Assembly (NCBI GenBank): GCA_963580455.1
Contig: OY756967.1
Location: 5,416,501-5,480,500, forward strand
Length of the DNA: 64,000 nucleotides
Origin: Euonymus europaeus
Lineage: Eukaryota; Streptophyta; Magnoliopsida; Celastrales; Celastraceae
Direction: 5' to 3'
The notes below the pieces were generated by a model. That model did not search any database. It was not told the DNA's origin and was given only the letters and a program-made list of their open reading frames with translations. The position numbers were made by a program, and so were the translations under genes. Positions 61,651-64,000 of this stretch are shown here, piece by piece. Positions within the stretch are counted from its first letter, which is position 1. Each line of letters starts with the position of its first letter.

Positions 61651-62868
61651 CTATGGTGTAAATAAAAACATCCTTAAATCAGAATCATTTATATAGTCTT
61701 GACATACTATTTATTTATGCATAATCCATATTCCATTCTTAACTTCAGCTTCAGCATCAGAATAAAAGGCTAAACATTCCATAAGCACCTGATATTGGTT
61801 TTTCCAGAAAATATTATTTTGTACCTTTTATCACTGATCTCTCTCCTTATAAACGATGAAAGAGGCTTAACACTATGATGTATTTCATGAAGCAGGGTCT
61901 CTTAAGTAAACAATAAACCTCTTTTCTTTTTTCTTCTTAATCCCTTCTGGACCCCATCTTATGATATAAGGCATTTAAATCAAGGAAGATATAAAAATTA
62001 TATCTAAAACAATAATTTAAGTTCTTTGAATTAATATTTAATTTAAACCTTAGATATAGCATCCAAACAACTGTAAACTTCATGAGTCATCTACTGCATT
62101 ACTAATGCACTACAGACATTGTCATTAACTTTTATGCAACCAATCCCCTCCAAATAGCACAAGAAAGTGGAATGCCATGTGCGGAGCTGATGCAGCATTC
62201 AAGATCCGATATACAAGAAAAAATATAAATGGAGCATAAAAATGTCCTAGAGAAAAGGATAAGGGAGGAGCTGCAAAATTTACTAGAGTCAGATTTGATT
62301 TTCCAGAAATTGACTGAAAGTGGATTCCTATTGACTAATCATAAAACTCCCTTTGCCTTCAAAGGCAGCCCTTGAGGTCAAACCACTAGGCACCATAACT
62401 CTTCTCCAAAGATGTTATTTTCCAAGCCAAACCACCCAAACCAATTCTTGGGAAGAGCTCCACTAAAGTAGGTGTGAGATTTGATACTAATCTACAATGA
62501 TTATGTGGTTACTTGGTCCCTTAATGAGTAAGGGGAATGGGGATTGATGACATACCTCCACTCCTCCCTCCACCCCCAAAAAAAAAATCCCCAAGTTTGT
62601 TAATGTGGTGTTTTGGCTCAATATTTGTTGCAACAACTGTCAACTATCATGTGCTGTTCAGATAGGTTGAATCCTGGATCAGTTGAACTTTTGAGGCATT
62701 GGGCATCCCACCCATACAAGCCAAAATGGCTGTCCGAATAGGCCTTCCTCACTTGGGAGGCAGAGTGTATGTTGTTTGGATAGGCTGAAGTAGAGTACGG
62801 ACAGTCCATACAGACCAATTATGGTACACTTTGTTTAAAGTCTTATTTTGTAGGGTTGTCACCCAACT
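61651..62868 (-). other. VIH intron sequence upstream of the first visible exon
   Basis: I searched on the minus strand for the preceding VIH exon and found none up to the window end. This is taken as intron, invaded from 62869 by a Copia-like element. Confidence 0.5.
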
Positions 62869-62898
62869 TGTTAGAAGGGTCGTTTTAGAAAGAGAAAC

Positions 62899-63499
62899 TA
62901 GGGATGGCAACGGGGCGGGGCGGGGCCGGGTATGCTCTCCCCATCCCCGAACCCGAACTCCATCCCCGCCCCCATCCCCGAACCCGAACCCGATTTTTGG
63001 AGTTCGGGGAATCCCCGAACCCGAACCCGACGGGGACGGGTATCACCCGAACCCGAACCCATCCCCGAACCCCAAAAATACTACAATATTATATGTATTT
63101 GTATTTGTATTATATGTATATACATGTATGTGTTAGTATGTATGTATTATATATATATGTCATGTATGTCAATATATATATATGTGTGTGTATGTTTGTC
63201 AATGTATATATATATGTGTGTATATATGTATGTCAATGTATGTGTATATATGTATGTATTAATCTATTAGATATATGTAATATATATATATATAAATATA
63301 AATAATATATGTATTATATATATTTAAATAAAATATTAAAAAAAGTTCGGGTCGGGTTCGGGGCCGGGTAAGGTATTACCATACCCTACCCGTCCCCGGG
63401 CAGTGGGGTTCGGGTGGCACCCGAACCCGACCCCGAACCCGAAATTTCGGGTCCCCAACCCGCGGGGCCCCGAACCCGCGGGGAATTTTGCCATCCCTA
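62899..63499. mobile_element. hAT-superfamily MITE with perfect 8-bp target duplication
   Basis: The inverted ends TAGGGATGGCAA / TTGCCATCCCTA are perfect over 12 bp. Both are flanked by AGAGAAAC (62891-62898 and 63500-63507), the 8-bp target duplication typical of hAT elements. Subterminal regions are packed with CCCGAACCCGAAC-type repeats in both orientations; the centre (63090-63340) is AT-rich with tatgtatg repeats. 601 bp, no coding capacity. Confidence 0.93.
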
Positions 63500-63645
63500 A
63501 GAGAAACACTTAGACAGTAGTTGAGAGCTTGAGATAGATTAAATCCTTATATTTGGAGTGTTTCTCCACCAGTATCACTTCTTCAACATAGTGCAAACAT
63601 CCTCTCCACTCGTGGACATAGATTTTATGCCAAACCATGTAAATC

Positions 63646-63649
<4 letters not shown>

Positions 63650-63681
<32 letters not shown>
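63650..63681. repeat. (CT)n microsatellite
   Basis: About 16 CT units inside the Copia-like LTR. Confidence 0.9.
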
Positions 63682-63686
<5 letters not shown>

Positions 63687-63792
63687 GCTTTGAGTTATTT
63701 GTTACTAATTATTTGCTTAGATTGGGTGACTGTTTGATCAACCATTTGCTGCTTTTCTTGTGAGTATATGGTATTTAGGCTTTAGCACAACA

Positions 63793-64000
63793 TATTGGTA
63801 TATGATCTTTAGATTGTGTTCTTGATGATCTAAAGGTTTCCACTTGTGGTTTTCCAAGTTGTTACACACCCTACGCATTTAATTTTTGCTTTGGGGTTGA
63901 TTGAATAGAGCTTAGGGAGAAGATTCGTGAGGATAGTTCAGATAAGTCTAAGGCGGAGATAGCACTTTGGGTCACACGTATGGGAGGGCTATTTTCAATG
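63793..64000 (+). mobile_element. Start of the Copia-like internal region
   Basis: A decayed primer site is followed by leader-like sequence and, from about 63900, a stretch open on + (ELREKIREDSSDKSKAEIALW) up to the window edge. It could be the beginning of a gag-like frame; I cannot confirm that. Confidence 0.3.

Larger units (their letters stand above)
62869..63792 (+). mobile_element. Copia-like LTR, interrupted by a hAT MITE; element continues past window
   Basis: Starts TGTTAG and ends CAACA. It carries the diagnostic-looking ccactcgtggacatagatttt and gccaaaccatgtaaatctc (Ty1/copia LTRs typically have cgtggacgtaggc...ccgaaccacgtaaa). It is followed at 63796 by TGGTATATGATC, a decayed form of the tRNA-Met primer site TGGTATCAGAGC. 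The LTR is about 315 bp once the MITE and its duplicated site are removed. Internal sequence runs to the window end. Confidence 0.55.

Noticed and set aside
61651..62868. The preceding VIH exon (LLDATRMLVPR-like) expected upstream of 61650
   Set aside because: Searched for on the minus strand and not found. It must lie beyond the Copia-like insertion, right of the window.
62831..63305. Three overlapping plus-strand frames rich in Pro/Asn/Arg, then Tyr/Ile/Cys/Val
   Set aside because: They are translations of CCCGAACCCGAAC and TATGTATG repeats inside the hAT MITE and are open in several frames only because of low complexity.
1..64000. tRNA and rRNA genes
   Set aside because: No tRNA B-box/T-loop pattern (GGTTCGAATCC type) or rRNA-like segment was seen on either strand by eye. 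tRNAscan-SE would settle it.

Overview
The window is nuclear DNA of a flowering plant, almost certainly a eudicot. It is AT-rich, the genes are split by many GT-AG introns, and the protein families are plant-type: a RLCK-VII kinase, thioredoxin h, a P3A proton ATPase with the 14-3-3-binding tail, a VIH-type PP-InsP kinase, and plant SINE, hAT, Mutator and Copia remnants. I cannot name the species. All exon models were built by hand from splice sites, open frames and remembered family sequences; no alignment was run.

Layout. (1) 626-2186, + strand: the 3' exons of a mitochondrial porin (VDAC) gene whose start lies left of the window. It is followed at once by a 1.3-kb inverted repeat, 2289-3610. 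(2) 5096-10106, - strand: a complete PBL34/35/36-like receptor-like cytoplasmic kinase (6 exons, 482 aa). (3) 12379-17649, - strand: a complete CLP1/CLPS3 polyadenylation-factor gene (10 exons, 434 aa). (4) 18590-34860: an accessory region built from an old tandem duplication. The ancestral unit was [3' part of an NDUFAF7/MidA-like gene] - [thioredoxin h2] - [3' end of a proton ATPase gene]. Unit 1 (about 18.9-30.72 kb) holds NDUFAF7 pseudogene 1, thioredoxin A and a 0.5-kb scrap of the ATPase gene. It was later swollen by a decayed Mutator/Ulp1 element (20.5-24.4 kb) and a 152-bp satellite (24.7-26.05 kb). Unit 2 (about 30.73 kb onward) holds NDUFAF7 pseudogene 2, thioredoxin B and the full ATPase gene. 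(5) 34479-40638, - strand: the complete plasma-membrane H+-ATPase (21 coding exons, 958 aa). (6) 40.9-50.3 kb: a gene-poor repeat region with MITEs, a minisatellite, and an 82-bp satellite carrying CCCTAA motifs that is interrupted by an organelle-like insert. (7) 50553-61650, - strand: the last 16 exons (624 aa) of a VIH/PPIP5K-type gene whose kinase half lies beyond the right edge. Its upstream intron contains a Copia-like LTR with a hAT MITE (perfect 8-bp target duplication) nested inside.

Functionally these are unrelated housekeeping and signalling genes: outer-membrane transport, immune or hormone signalling kinase, mRNA 3'-end formation, redox, proton pumping and inositol pyrophosphate metabolism. 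There is no operon-like organisation. The most informative signals are structural: the unequal-crossover-like duplication with a readable junction at about 30.72 kb, the inverted repeat beside VDAC, the disrupted Mutator/Ulp1 fossil, and the nested elements in VIH introns.
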